64,000 bases of DNA from Nelumbo lutea (lineage: Eukaryota > Streptophyta > Magnoliopsida > Proteales > Nelumbonaceae): positions 51,200,922 through 51,264,921 of the forward strand of contig JAKGHH010000004.1 of NCBI GenBank assembly GCA_022828595.1, read 5' to 3'. Every line of letters begins with the position of its first letter. Position 1 is the stretch's first letter. Below the pieces are notes generated by a model. That model had not been told where the DNA came from, made no database searches, and saw nothing but the letters and a program-made list of their open reading frames with translations. This document shows, one piece after another, positions 22,786 to 35,231 of this stretch. Both the position numbers and the translations under genes were made by a program.

Positions 22786-23390
22786 AGGCCATGTTTGGGA
22801 GTGCTTAAAAATAAGTGCTTATTTGGGCTGAAACCATACCATTAAGCACTTATTGGTGTCTAGGAAATAAGCCCAAAATAAGTGCTTATTTTAAAAGATA
22901 AAAGCTTATTTTTTAAGCCCAAATTTCTAGCTTTTTTTAAATGCTCATACAATAAGCATTTATTCAAAATTTTTCTCCCAGAATTGTCCTTAGTAAATTT
23001 TTAGAATACCAATTATGCCCTTTCAATATTTACTTTTAGCAACAATATTGTTACTTTTAAAAAAACACTTTTGTGAAAGCACTTATGTAAAATCACTTTT
23101 GTAAAAAGTACTTTTACATGAAAGCACTTATATAAAAGTACTTTTACATGAAAGCCCTTATACAAAAGTACTTTTATAAGAGCACTTTTATGAAGGCACT
23201 TTTACAAAATCACTCTTATGAAACTTCTTTTATAAAGTAATTTTACTTTTATGAAAGCACTTTTATGAATGTACTTTTATCAAAGCGCTTTTACGAAAGC
23301 ATTTTTATAAAAACACTTTTACAAAAGTACTTTTTTTAAAGCACTTTGTGAAAGTACTTTTATACAAACACTTTTACGAAAGTACTTTTA
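22786..23390. repeat. Truncated transposon end plus AAAGTACTTTTAT repeats
   Basis: Starts with GGCCATGTTTGGGAGTGCTT, a type of end common in plant hAT/PIF elements, and a self-complementary AATAAGTGCTTATTT region. From about 23040 to 23395 there are some 15-20 degenerate copies of a palindromic unit (AAAGCACTTTTA / AAAAGTACTTTTAT). It joins the gypsy fragment abruptly on the left and Helitron-like sequence on the right. Confidence 0.6.
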
Positions 23391-25323
23391 TAGATTATTT
23401 AAATATTTAAATAACTAAATATTTATCATAACTAGATTTTAAATAGTTAAAATAACCAAATTATGTAATAAATTAAAAAAATATATTCAAATTAGAAAAA
23501 TAATTATAAGATAATATTGAAATTAATAATAATTCTATATATTACAAAATTAATAATGAATTTATGCAATAATAGTATAAATTATGATTTTATAGATAAT
23601 TAAATTCAATAAATAATTAATATTTTAAATTTTAAATATTTTACATATTATTTACATATTTAAATAACAAAATATTTAACATAACTAGATTTTAAATAGT
23701 TAAAATAAAGAAATTATGTAATAAATTTAAAAAAAATCTAAAAAGTAGAAAAATAATTATATCATAATAATGAAATTAATAATGATTTAATATTTTTACA
23801 TAATACTTTAAATAATTAATTTCACTTATATCAAGTAAGAATTGGAGAAAATAACTTTCAAAAAAATAATATTTATTAATAATAATTTTAAACTCTTAAT
23901 CTGTATTTATTATATAATTATATATACTAAAAGTAATATTTATTGTCTTTTTGTGATAAATGTATTTTCAATGATTATGTATAAATTTATTTTGTTTTGT
24001 TATTTAACAAAAAACTTTCACTAATTATTGGAGATTAGATTACTATTATTGAAAATTTTAAATTTAACTTATTGTACTTATTGTATTTATTGTATTTTTG
24101 TTATAAGTTATTGATTAATATTTATTAGAGATTAAACTATTATTTGAGATTATACTATAATATATTTTTAGTACTTATTGTATTTTTGTAATTTTTGTAA
24201 TTATTGTATTTTTTATTATCAATACATTTTCAATAATTATGTATTTTTGCTATAATCTTTCAATAATTATCGGAGATTAAACAATTGTTATTTATTAGAG
24301 ATAAGACTATTAATTTAGCTGAAATAATGAGTGTTCATGAGTTGATTCGGTTTGGTCGTAGGCTATTTGGCCAACCAAATTGACCTAGTCAAGTTAGAGA
24401 GTTGGTCAGCGGATATTGACTAACCTTTTGTGAAAACCGACCCACTCAAGTTGTATCGGTTTGGGTCGATTTTTTGGTTTGATCAGTCTATTCAAAAGAT
24501 TTAAACTTAAAAATTTAATTCAATTTTAAAAATTACAGTTCAATTATTAAAAAATAAATTAAAAATTAGATTTATGATATAAAACATTTTAGACTAAGAA
24601 ATATGGGAAAATTCATACTTTTCCATATTAAAAATTATATTTAAAATATAAAATATTAATATATATCCATGGTTAGGTCATTCGGTTTTGGTCGGTTTAC
24701 AAATGGCCAAAGTGAAACTGATCCAACTTGGTCGAACTGAGAAGTTTTTGAACGAAAGCCAAGCTAAAATACTAGAAAATCGACCAACTCGGGTCGAGTT
24801 AATTAGGTTAGCTGGTTTCATCAGTTTGATAAATAAACCTAACTGAAATTAATTATTGTTATTTTTGTATTATAAAAATTTTATTGAAAGTAGTATATAA
24901 ATAAGAATAATTATTAAGTATTTAAAAAGTTGAAAATATAAAACAATTGTATACTCTTATGTGTTTTTATTAGGGTCATTTATTAGAACACACTTTTAGG
25001 GATGGCAATTTTCCCCATCCTCGACGAGGACCCGACTTCCCTGACCCGATGGGGTTGTGGATGGGGATTGTTTTGGTGGGGCAGGGATGGGGACGTGGAT
25101 TAATAGGAATTCCCAGTTGAGGTCAGGGTCGAGGATGGGGATTGAGGTCCCCGCCCCGCCCGACCCCGATTATATATATTACTTGTTATGTTTTAGTAAA
25201 ATTCTAACTATATGGTAAATTTTAGTAAATCCATGAAACTATAAGGGGTATTTTACTATATGACTCTTTCTATTATTTAGCTTTCTCTTAATAAATCTCG
25301 TGCATCGCATGGGTCCCCGCTAT
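23391..25323 (+). mobile_element. Helitron-like unit A (5'-truncated, non-autonomous)
   Basis: First of four homologous head-to-tail units. It begins inside the unit, with an ATTTAAATAACTAAATATTT segment that recurs near 25860 and 29230. It ends in a Helitron-type 3' terminus: a 7-bp imperfect stem CTCGTGC-ATC-GCATGGG (25297-25313) shortly before CCCCGCTA. Other shared landmarks are GGCCAACCAAATTGACC (near 24370) and GGCCAAAGTGAAACTGATCC (near 24705). No Rep/helicase gene is present. A MITE piece lies at 24997-25185. Confidence 0.65.
24997..25185 (+). mobile_element. Fragment of hAT-type MITE (TAGGGATGGCAATTTTCCCC family)
   Basis: Begins TAGGGATGGCAATTTTCCCC, the same terminal sequence as the complete copy at 32973-33421 read from its right end. 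The G/C-rich body (GGGGATGGGGA phrases) stands out from the AT-rich surroundings. The other end and the target duplication are missing, so it is a truncated copy. Confidence 0.65.
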
Positions 25324-26839
25324 TATATATATTAAAACAAAGTGGAGAAGAAATTTTCTCTTCTTTTTAAATTTTTTATTTTTTTATTCCATGCCATTTT
25401 CAAAACAACCAATGAGAAGTACTTTCCCAATAACCGAAATAATCTCTTCTCCTAAAATTTCTCTAAACTACCTCCCTTCCAAATTTATCTCTAATTCCTA
25501 TTTATCTCCAAAATTATCTCTAATTTAGTAGAGAGTTTCTCTCCCAAATTATCTCTACTTCCTATATCCTCTCCCTTACTTTTTATTTATATCTATCTAA
25601 AGAAAGGTTGGATTAAAAAATTTAAGAATTATTTAAATATTATAACAAAATTATATAATTACTTTAAAATATTTATTAAAAATACAAAAAATATTTTTAT
25701 ATTTTTTACAAAATATATCACGAAATTCTGTGCTAACAATTTAAATTCTGTTTTTTTGGATTATCAATTTAAATTATTTTCAAATATATAATAATATGTA
25801 ATATCTTTAAATAAATAAAATTTAAATAACAAAAGAATTAAATATTTTATAGACTATTTAAATATTTAAATAACTAAATATTTATCATTACTAGATTTTA
25901 AATAGTTAAAATAATGAAATTATGTAATAAATTTAAAACATTTCTTCAAAGTAGAAAAATAATTATAACATAATATTGAAATTAATAATAAATAAATATA
26001 CTACAAAGTTAATAATATAATTATGTAATAATAGTATAAATTATGATTTTATGGATAATTAAATTCAATAAAAAATAATATTTTAAATTTTAAATATTTT
26101 ATATATTATTTAAGTATTTAAATAACTAAATATTTTAAATAAAAAAATATATAACATAGCTAGATTTTAAATAGTTAAAATAAAGAAATTATGTAATAAA
26201 TTTTAAAAAATCTGAAAAGTAGAAAAATAATTATAACAATTTTGAAATTATTAATAATTTGATATTATCACATAATATTATAAATAACTAATTTCACTTT
26301 TATCAAGTAATAATTCGAGAAAATAACTTTCAAAAAATTAAATTTATTAATAATAATTTCAAACTCTTAATCTGTATTTATTACATAATTATATATACTA
26401 AAATTAATATTTATTGTATTTTAGTAATTATTTATTGTTTTTTGTGACAAATGTATTTTCAATGGTTATGTATAAATTTATTTTGTTTTGTTATTTAATA
26501 GAAGACTTTCAATAATAATTGGAGTTTAAACTACTATTATTGAAAATTTTAAATTGATTAATATTTATTAGAGATCAAACTATTATTTGAGATTATACTA
26601 TTTATTGACTAGGTTAATATATTTTTACTACTTACTGTATTTTTGTAATTATTGTATTTTTTCATTATTAATATATTTTCAATAATTGCATATTTTCACT
26701 ATAAATTTTCAATAATTATTGGAGATTAAACTATGGTTATTTGTCAAAGATGAGACTATTAATTTAACATAAATTATGAGTGTTTATGAGTTGGTTCAGT
26801 TTAGTCATAGGCTATTTGGCCAACCAAATTGACATGGTC

Positions 26840-27340
26840 AGGTTGGGAAGTTGGTCAACTAAAACTGGCTGACCTTTTGTGAAAACTGGCCCACTCAAGT
26901 TATATCGATTTGGGTCGATTTTTTTGGTTTGGTCAGTTGGTTGAAAAGATTTAAACTTAAAAATTAAATTAAATTTTAAAAATTACAGTGCAATTCTTAA
27001 AAAATAATTTTAAAAATTAGATTTATGATATAAAACATTTTAAACTAAAAAAATATGGAAATTTTCCCATGTTTCCATATTAAAATATAAAATATTAATA
27101 TATATCCATGGTTAGGTCGTTCAGGTTGGGAAGTTGGTCAACTAAAACTGGTTGAACTTTTGTGAAAACCGGGCCACTCAAGTTATATCGATTTGGGTCG
27201 ATTTTTTTGGTTTGGCCAGTTGGTTGAAAAGATTTAAACTTAAAAATTAAATTAAATTTTAAAAATTTACAGTGCAATTCTTAAAAAATAATTTTAAAAT
27301 TTAGATTTATGATATAAAACATTTTAGACTAAAAAAAATG
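26840..27340. repeat. Tandem duplication with 282-bp period inside unit B
   Basis: The segment starting CAGGTTGGGAAGTTGGTCAA at 26840 recurs at 27122 with few differences. Units A and C have a single copy, so the duplication is specific to this unit. Confidence 0.85.
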
Positions 27341-27594
27341 GGAAATTGATCCAACTTGGTTGAGTTGAGAAAATTTTGAACCAGAGCTGACCTCAAATAC
27401 TAGAAAATCGATCAACTCGGGTCGAGCCGGGAATTGGACCCTAACCGATTCATTCTTCGGGTCGGTTTTAAAAAGGTAGTATATAAAATATGAATAAGTA
27501 TTAATTATTTAAAAAGTTAAAAATCTAAAACAATTGTATACTCTTATGTGTTTCTATTAGGGTCATTTACTAGAATACACCTTATAGTTTTATA

Positions 27595-28222
27595 CAAGGT
27601 TTTAGAAACTGGCCCGGAAATGGAACCGTTATAGGTACTAGTTTTTGGGTCAGCGGTTTGATCATCCGGGTCGAATAGTTCAAACAGTTTGTATATTAGG
27701 GTTAGGGAAAATATTTTATATGAGATTTAAGAAAGGAGAGTTGGAGTGGAGAAGAGATGTCGGCTGAGAAAGAAAAAAAGAAAGAAGAAAAAGAAAGAAA
27801 GGAAGGAAGGAGAAAGGAAAAAAAGAAAAGAAGAGAAAGGAAAGGAAGGAGGGAAGAAGAACAAAGAGTGGGAGGATGGTTTGACATCACCAGCGACAAT
27901 AATGGCGACGGTGATGGCGAAGCAGTGGAAATAGATAGATCTAAGTTCTCAGATCTGAGAACTCAGGTCCGAGATTCTTTGCAACATCTTCTTCTTCTTC
28001 TTCTTCCACAGCACAGATCTCAGACACGAACTTAGATCTCAGATAGATCTGAGTCCGGGTCAAACGAGTTGACGGTTCGACCGCCCGGGTCAGCGGTTTT
28101 CTGAAAAAAATCAATGTTTTTTGACCCAAGAATGGGTTAGGGGTGAAATGGAACCGGTTGCTTGGATGGTTTTCGGGCCGAATGGTCTGACCGTCCAGGT
28201 CAATGATGGTTCAAAAACATTG
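27595..28222. mobile_element. hAT-type non-autonomous element, TSD GTTTTATA
   Basis: 628 bp, bounded by a perfect 8-bp target duplication GTTTTATA (27587-27594 and 28223-28230), with imperfect terminal inverted repeats CAAGGTTTTAGAAAC and, from the other end, CAATGTTTTTGAACC. The interior has a long purine tract (27760-27865) and phrases such as ATCAATGATGGTTC. The short frames it contains are low-complexity Lys/Glu or shadows, so I call no gene. Related truncated copies lie at 43474-43790 and 47826-47990. Confidence 0.8.
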
Positions 28223-28688
28223 GTTTTATATATTTACTTAAACCTATAGTTTTCATTTTACTAAAACATCCCATATATTTTACAACTTATTTACTTAATC
28301 AGTCTTTCATTAAGGAGTGTTTATTTTGCTAATAGGCCCAAAAGTACCCTTAACACCTTTTTTGTACAGAAAACAAAATTGACCAAATATAATCAATAGA
28401 GTGGTTGACCGTGTCTTATGAAGGGAAAAAATGTCATTTTTATTTTTATTTTCATTTGATTAAATTTATTTAAATGAACATTAGCGTCAATACTATCATT
28501 TTCCATAGTCATCTAATGGAAGATTGATTAAATCCATTGCAAATTATAAGTGGTGTTTTAATAAAATGGTAACTATAGGGTAGATTTTAGTAAATCCATG
28601 AAACTATAAGTGGTATTTTAATAAACGACCGTTTCTATTATTTAGATTTCACTTAATAAATCTCGTGCATCACATGGGTCCCCGCTAG

Positions 28689-31307
28689 TATATATTAAAA
28701 CAAGTCTAAAAATTTTCTCATTTTTTTTAAATTATTTATTTTTTTAATTCCATGTCATTTTTGAAACAACTAATGAGATACACTTTCCCAATAACCTAAA
28801 TAATATCTTTTCCTAACATTTCTCCTAAAATACCTCCCCCATTATCCCCCACTCTTTCCCAAACTATCTCTAATTCCTATTTATCTCCAAAATTATATCT
28901 AATTTAGTAAAGAGTTTCTCTCCTAAATCATCTCTAATTCCTATTTATCCTTTCCCCTACTTTTCATCTATATGTATCTAAAAAAGTCTGGATTAAAAAC
29001 TTTAAGAATTATTTAAATATTCTAACAAAATTATATAATAACATTAAAATATTTATTAAAAAAATAAAACATAATTTTATATTTTTACAAAGTATATCAC
29101 AAAATTATGTACTAATAATTTAAATTATGGTTTTCTAAACTATCAATTTAAATGTTTTTCAAATATTTAACAATATGTAATAGCTTTTAATAAATAAAAT
29201 TCAAATAAAAATTTTTAAATATTTTACAGATTATTTAAATATTTAAATAACTAAATATTTATCATAACAAGATTTTAAATAGTTAAAATAACAAATTTAT
29301 GTAATAAACTAAAAAAAAATCTTCAAAGTAAAAAATAATTATAACATAATATTGAAATTAATAATAACTTAATACATTACAAAATTATTTAAAGAAATTA
29401 CGTAATAATAGTATAAATTATGATTTAATGGATAATTAAATTCAATAAATAATTAACATTTAAATATTTAAATATTATTTAAGTATTTAAATAACAAAAT
29501 ATTTAACATAACTAGATTTTAAATTGTTAAAATAAAGAAATTATGTAATAAATTAAAAAAATCTGAAAAGTAGAAAAATAACTATAACATAATATTGAAA
29601 TTAATAATAATTTAATATTTCTACATAATATTGTAAATAACTAATTTCACTTATATCAAGTAATAATTCAAGAAAATAACTTTCAAAAAAATTAATATTT
29701 ATTAATGATAATTTTAAACTCTTAATCTCTATTTATTATATAATTATATATACTAAAATTAATATTTACTCTATTTTAGTAATTATTTATTGTTTTTTGT
29801 GATAAATGTAATTTCAATGATTATGTACAAATTTAATTTGTTTTTTATTTAACAGAAAACTTTCAATAATTATTGGAGATTAAACTACTGTCATTGAAAT
29901 TTTTAAATGTAATTATATTGTAGTTATTGTATTTATTGTAATTTTGTTATAACTTGTTGATTAATATTTATTAGAGATTATACTATTTTTTGACTAAGTT
30001 AATATATTTTTAGTACTTATCATAGTTTTGTAATTATTGTAATTTTTTATTGTATTTTTTTCATTATCAATATATTTTCAATAATTGTGTATTTTCGCTA
30101 TAAATTTTCAATAATTATTTGATATTAAACTATTGTTATTTATCAGAGATGAGACTATTAATTTAACTGAAATTATGACTGTTCATGAGTTGGTTCATTT
30201 CGATCATAGGCTATTTGGCCAACCAAATTGACCTGGTCAGGTTGGGGAGTTAGTCAGCTGAAACTAATTGACCTTTGTGAAAACTGACCCACTCAAGTTG
30301 TATCGATTTGGGTCAATTATTTGGTTTAGTCAGTCGATTCAAAAGATTTGAACTGAAAAATTAAATTAAATTTTAAAAGTTATAGTGCAATTATTAAAAA
30401 ATAAAATAAAAAATTAGATTTATGATATACAACATTTTAGACTAAAAAATATGGGAAATTTCCCACTTTTCCATATTAAAAATCATATTTAAAATATAAA
30501 ATACTAATATATATCCTTGGTTAGGTCATTCAATTTTAGTCATTTACAAATGGCCAAAGTGAAACTGATCCAACTTGGTCGAATTGGGAAAATTTTGAAC
30601 CAAAGCTGACCTAAAATACTAGAAAACGACCAACTCGGGTCGAGTTGATCGGGTTGGTCGATTTCATCAGTTTCATGAATAAACCTAACTGAAAGTAATT
30701 ATTGTTATTTTTGTATTATAAAAAATTTATTAAAAGTAGTATATAAAATATGAATAATTATTAAATTTTTAAAAAGTTGAAAATATAAAACAATTGTATA
30801 CTCTTATGTGTTTTTATTAGGGTCATTTACATATTTACTTAAACCTACCATATAATTTTCATTTTACTAAAACATCCCATATATTTTACAACTTATTTAC
30901 TTAATCAATCTTTCATTAAGGAGTGTTTGTTTTGCCATTAGGCCCATAATTTTTATTCCAAAAATACCCGTAACACATTTTGTGTATAGAAAACAAAATT
31001 GACCAAATATGGCCAATAGAATGGTTGTCTGATTAAGGGAAAAAAATGGTATTTTATTTTTACTTTCTTTTGATTAAATTTATTTGAAATAACATTCTTA
31101 TTTAGGGCAAAAATGGTATTTTATTTTTATTTTCTTTTGATTAAGTTTATTTAAATGAACATTAGGGTCAACACTATGATTTTCTACTTTCATCTAATGG
31201 AAGATTAATTAAATCCATTGCAAATTATAAGTGGTGTTTTAGTAAAATGCTAATTATAGGGTAGATTTTAGTAAATCCATGAAACTATAAGGGGTATTTT
31301 AGTAAAT
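28689..31307 (+). mobile_element. Helitron-like unit C (3' end missing)
   Basis: Head TATATATTAAAACAAG right after the CTAG/T end of unit B. It is collinear with unit B through TTAATCAATCTTTCATTAAG and GTAAATCCATGAAACTATAA. The final ~65 bp with the hairpin is absent, and the sequence passes straight into the head of unit D. A ~70-bp segment near 31040-31140 is locally repeated. Confidence 0.65.
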
Positions 31308-31421
31308 TAAAACAAGGATTTCTAAAAATTTTTCATTTTTTTGAATTTTTGAATTTTTTTTAATTCATGTCATTTTCGAAAATACCAATTCGAAACTCTA
31401 CTTTCCCCCAAAAATCTTCCT

Positions 31422-31422
<1 letters not shown>

Positions 31423-31462
<40 letters not shown>
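31423..31462. repeat. (CT)n microsatellite
   Basis: About 20 uninterrupted TC dinucleotides inside Helitron-like unit D. Confidence 0.95.
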
Positions 31463-31465
<3 letters not shown>

Positions 31466-32972
31466 CTACACGTTCCAATAACCTAAATAATCTGATATCC
31501 TAAAATTTCTCCTTAACACCTCCCCCACTTTCCCCAAAACTTTCTCCTAAGTTATCTCTAATTTAGTAGAGAGTTTCTTTGCTAAATTATCTTTAATTCT
31601 TATTTATCTTCTCCCCCACTTTTTATCTACATTTATCTAAAGAAAGTTTGAATTAAAAAATTTAAGAATTATTTAACTATTCTAACAAAATTCTATAATA
31701 ACTTTAAAATATTTATTAAAAAGACAAATTATTATAATCGATTTAATGATATTCATATTATTAATAATTATATATTTTTACAAAATTCATCACAAAATTA
31801 TGTACAAATAATAAACAATATAAACTATGATTTTTTGGACTAGTCAATCTAAATGTTATTCAAATAATAAAAATCTAACATAAAAAATGAAATAGTATTT
31901 AAATGATTTAATAACTAAATATCTTAAATAACAAAATGTGAAAAATAATAATTTAAATTAATTAGTAATATATTTTAAATAGTTACTGAATAACTTTCAA
32001 TTATAATAAATAGATTAATATTTTAAATATTTAGTTAAATAGCTAAATATTTTAAATAACGAAATTTTTAACATAACTAGATTTTAAATAGTTAAAATAA
32101 CAAAATTATGTAATAATAGTACTATAATTTTATGGATTACTAAATTCAACAAGTAATTAATATTTCAAAATTTAAATAATGATATTATTTCAACAAATAA
32201 ATAATATTGTAAATAACTAATTTCATTTATACCAATTAATAATTCTAGAAAATAACTTTCAAAAAATTATTGTTTATTAATAATGATTTTAAAAACTTAA
32301 TCTTTTTTATTATATATTTATCTAAACTAAAATTAATATTTATTGTATTTCAGTAATTATTTATTATTTTTTGTGATAAATAAATTTTCAATAATTATGT
32401 ATAAATCTATTTTTGTTTTATTATTTAATGGAAAATTTTCAATAATTATTGGAGTTTAAACCACTACTATTTAGATTTTTAAAATTAATTTGTTGTGTGA
32501 TTTTACTATAAATTTTTAATAATTGTTGGAGATTAAACTATTGTTCACGGGTTGGTTGTATGTTGTTTGGCCAACCAAATCGACCTGGTCTGGTTGGGAG
32601 GTTGGTCACTTAGGTTATATCGGTTTGGGTTGACTTTTAGTTTGGTTGGTCGGTTCAAAAGATTTAAACTTGAAAAATTCAATTTAAAAATTAAGTTTAA
32701 ATTAAAAAAAATTACAATGGTATTATTTAAAAATTAAATTTATGATATAAACTATTTTAGTCTAAGCAAGATTGGATTTTCCCACTTTCCCATATTAAAA
32801 ATATATTTAAAATATAAACTATTAATATATATCTATGGTCGGGCCATTAGATTTTAGTCAGTTTGCAAATGGCCAAAGCGAAACTGATCCAACCTAGTCA
32901 GGTTGGGAAAATGTTGAACCAAAGTTGACTATAAATACTAGAAATCGGGTTGGTCAGTTTCATTAGTTTGAT

Positions 32973-33421
32973 TCGGAATGGCAACGGGGTGAAGCGGGGA
33001 CAAGGAGCCTCTCCCCATCCCCATCCCCATGAAAATCCCCATCCATGTCCTCGTCCCCATCCCCGTGTCCATGGGGATCCCCACCCCCCATGATTCTTTA
33101 TAATGTCAACCATTATGTTTTTGTTTTTAATGTTATTTAAAAGATAAAAGTAAAATAATTAAAATTTACAATCCTATTAGAACAGATTCAAACATATTCA
33201 ACTATATTTTTAAAAATATTAACATATAGACGTATGTGTACATATATACATAATATAATCGTATGTGTATATATACATATAAATTAGTAAGGATCCCCAT
33301 GGGTCTCCCTGTCCTGCCAACAAGGATGAAAATTTCCCCAAGGGAAAATCATCCCCGTCCCTGCCCCATTCGGGACAGATCCCCATGGGGATCGGGGAAA
33401 TGGGGAAAATTGCCATCCCTA
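32973..33421. mobile_element. hAT-type MITE, TSD AG(T/C)TTGAT
   Basis: 449 bp, starting TCGGAATGGCAACGGGG and ending GGGGAAAATTGCCATCCCTA, i.e. imperfect terminal inverted repeats. Flanks are AGTTTGAT (32965-32972) and AGCTTGAT (33422-33429), an 8-bp target duplication with one mismatch. The uninterrupted site is visible in unit A (CAGTTTGATAAATAAACC near 24815), confirming the boundaries. The body is rich in CCCCATCCCC phrases. Confidence 0.85.
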
Positions 33422-33606
33422 AGCTTGATAAACAACCATATCTAAATTATTTATTGTTAATTTTATATTGTAAAAATCTTATTAAAAGTAATATATAAAA
33501 TATAGATGATTTTTAATTATTATATAAAACAATTGTATACTCTTACATTTTTATATTATTTATCTTTAACTTAACAAACCTTATGCATCACACAGATCTC
33601 CGCTAG

Positions 33607-34860
33607 TTTAATGTATATACCCACACACACTTTCGTAGAGCCATGCTTCATCAAGATTCTAGGAGGTTTATTTTCAGGCTTAAATCTCTCCCTCTACCTC
33701 AGTCTCTCCATCTATTGCTACTTTTTCCCTCCCTTACTGAATTGCTATTTTTTAATTCTTAAAGACATAAGAATTTTTGTCAATCACGAGGATAACAATT
33801 ACTTCCATACATATTCTGCCAGCGGTTCTATCAACACTTGGAAGAGAGATCAATCCAATAGTCAGAAACAAAAGAATTTCCATCAGACAGTTAATAAATT
33901 TTAAATATAAAAAGTATAGATATTTATATATATGCACAAACATCAGAAGAAAGTAAATACCCAAAAAAACATCAAAAGAAAGTAATGTATATGAAGCGGA
34001 CTGTCACGCCCAAGAACAAATAATGGAACTCTCTTTGTTTTAAAAAAATAAATAAAACAAATCTTAAAAAAAAATAGTGGAAGCCTCTTTCACTCATCCT
34101 CATTGTCGCTGTAGTGCAAGGGAACTTTCAATTGCAAGATACATCACGAAAATAATCACTTTAAGATATTTGAGTATTTGGTTCTGATTCTTCTATAGCC
34201 TTATTCAGACTATATTCTGTTGAAGGTCACTTACTTTTCTTTTTATTCTTCCATAGGCTTATTTGTACAATTTTCATTTTTGTGTTCAATCCGTTATCTT
34301 TTAAGTTTATTGTTGAGAATTTTTTGGGTTGATATTTGATATAACGGGGTTCTATGATTTGTAGGAAATTTGATAGGGCATTAGGTCAGTCAGAATGGTT
34401 GAACTTGGGATTTTTGTGATCTTCTCAAACCCTAGAATTTGATTTTTTTTAAGGGACGACTTTTTTTGTGGAATTAATTTTTAGGTTTTGGCTTTGCAGG
34501 GGAGAATTTGCAAAGTAAGGTTTTTAAGATAAGTGATAATTTGATGGGCAAAGCCTAAAGATTGAAGGAGCTAAGAGGTTATCTTGTTTGGCTATTTCAA
34601 GTCTTTTGAAATTCTTCTTTCCAGTGGTGATACTAGTTAGATGGATCTATATTCTATATTATGACTCATATGTTTTTTTATTTTTTTATTTAATATTAAA
34701 ATGAATTTCATATATGAGCTTCCTATGCCGCCCATGCTTCTGCAGCATTAATAGAAGAATAACCCAACCACTATTGAATTTCATATAAATTTCATATATT
34801 AATGCCTCTACAGCATTAATATATGAATTTCATATATTTGGCTACGAACTTCGGCGAGTT
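33607..34860. other. No gene recognised
   Basis: AT-rich DNA after the Helitron array. 34690-34860 has small local repeats (TGCTTCTGCAGCATTAATA and TGCCTCTACAGCATTAATA; CAACCACTATTGA twice). The open frames here are short and resemble nothing known. Confidence 0.4.
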
Positions 34861-35215
34861 CTCAACCACTATTGAGGGGAATTCCAATCTAGTTATCTCA
34901 AAGGTCTGATACGAGGATTCTAATCTAGTTAAAAATGTTAGGCCTGATCCCTCCTTCGAATCTTAGGAACGTAATCTCAAGTTGGCAGATGAAGGGAAAG
35001 ATGGAAGGTAGAGTTTGCTACAGGCACGTGTATCGGGAGGCAAACCAAGCGGCAGAGTGGCTGGTGAACAAGACTCATTCTTTGTCTAGTGGTGTTGTTT
35101 CTCTCAATCTGTGTTCCCTTCCTAGTGATATAGCTTCTATTTGTTTTGGTGATTTTGTGGGGCATGCTACCCTCGTCTTGTGTATCACCTTTTGTTTCTA
35201 TAAAAAAATGAATTT
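34861..35215 (+). pseudogene. LINE 3' end: RNase H fragment
   Basis: The plus-strand reading CYRHVYREANQAAEWLVNK (near 35020) is the hallmark C-terminal stretch of the RNase H domain in plant LINE polyproteins. An upstream segment with NLVKNVRPDP (near 34920) lies in another frame. The frame ends in an A-rich tract (TATAAAAAAATG near 35203), consistent with the element's 3' tail. Only the last ~350 bp of the element are present. Confidence 0.75.
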
Positions 35216-35231
35216 CATATATGGGGTTGGT

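Larger units (their letters stand above)
25324..28688 (+). mobile_element. Helitron-like unit B (non-autonomous)
   Basis: Head TTATATATATTAAAAC; tail stem CTCGTGC-ATC-ACATGGG (28662-28678) followed by CCCCGCTAG and T (CTAG 28685-28688), the canonical plant Helitron end. It follows unit A directly and is followed directly by unit C. It contains an internal direct duplication (26840-27340) and a hAT-type insertion (27595-28222). No transposase coding. Confidence 0.7.
31308..33606 (+). mobile_element. Helitron-like unit D
   Basis: Head ATTAAAACAAGGATTTCTAA, similar to unit C. It ends at CGCTAG (CTAG 33603-33606) followed by T, with a decayed hairpin (TTATGCATCACACAGAT). It is more diverged and shorter than B and C. 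It contains a CT microsatellite near 31423-31462 and a hAT-type MITE at 32973-33421. Confidence 0.65.

Noticed and set aside
27746..28035. Lys/Glu-rich frames
   Set aside because: Products of a purine-rich tract within a hAT-type element; two overlapping frames give the same low-complexity composition.
33263..33445. Small frames around 33.2-33.4 kb
   Set aside because: They lie wholly or mostly in a MITE and its repeat phrases.
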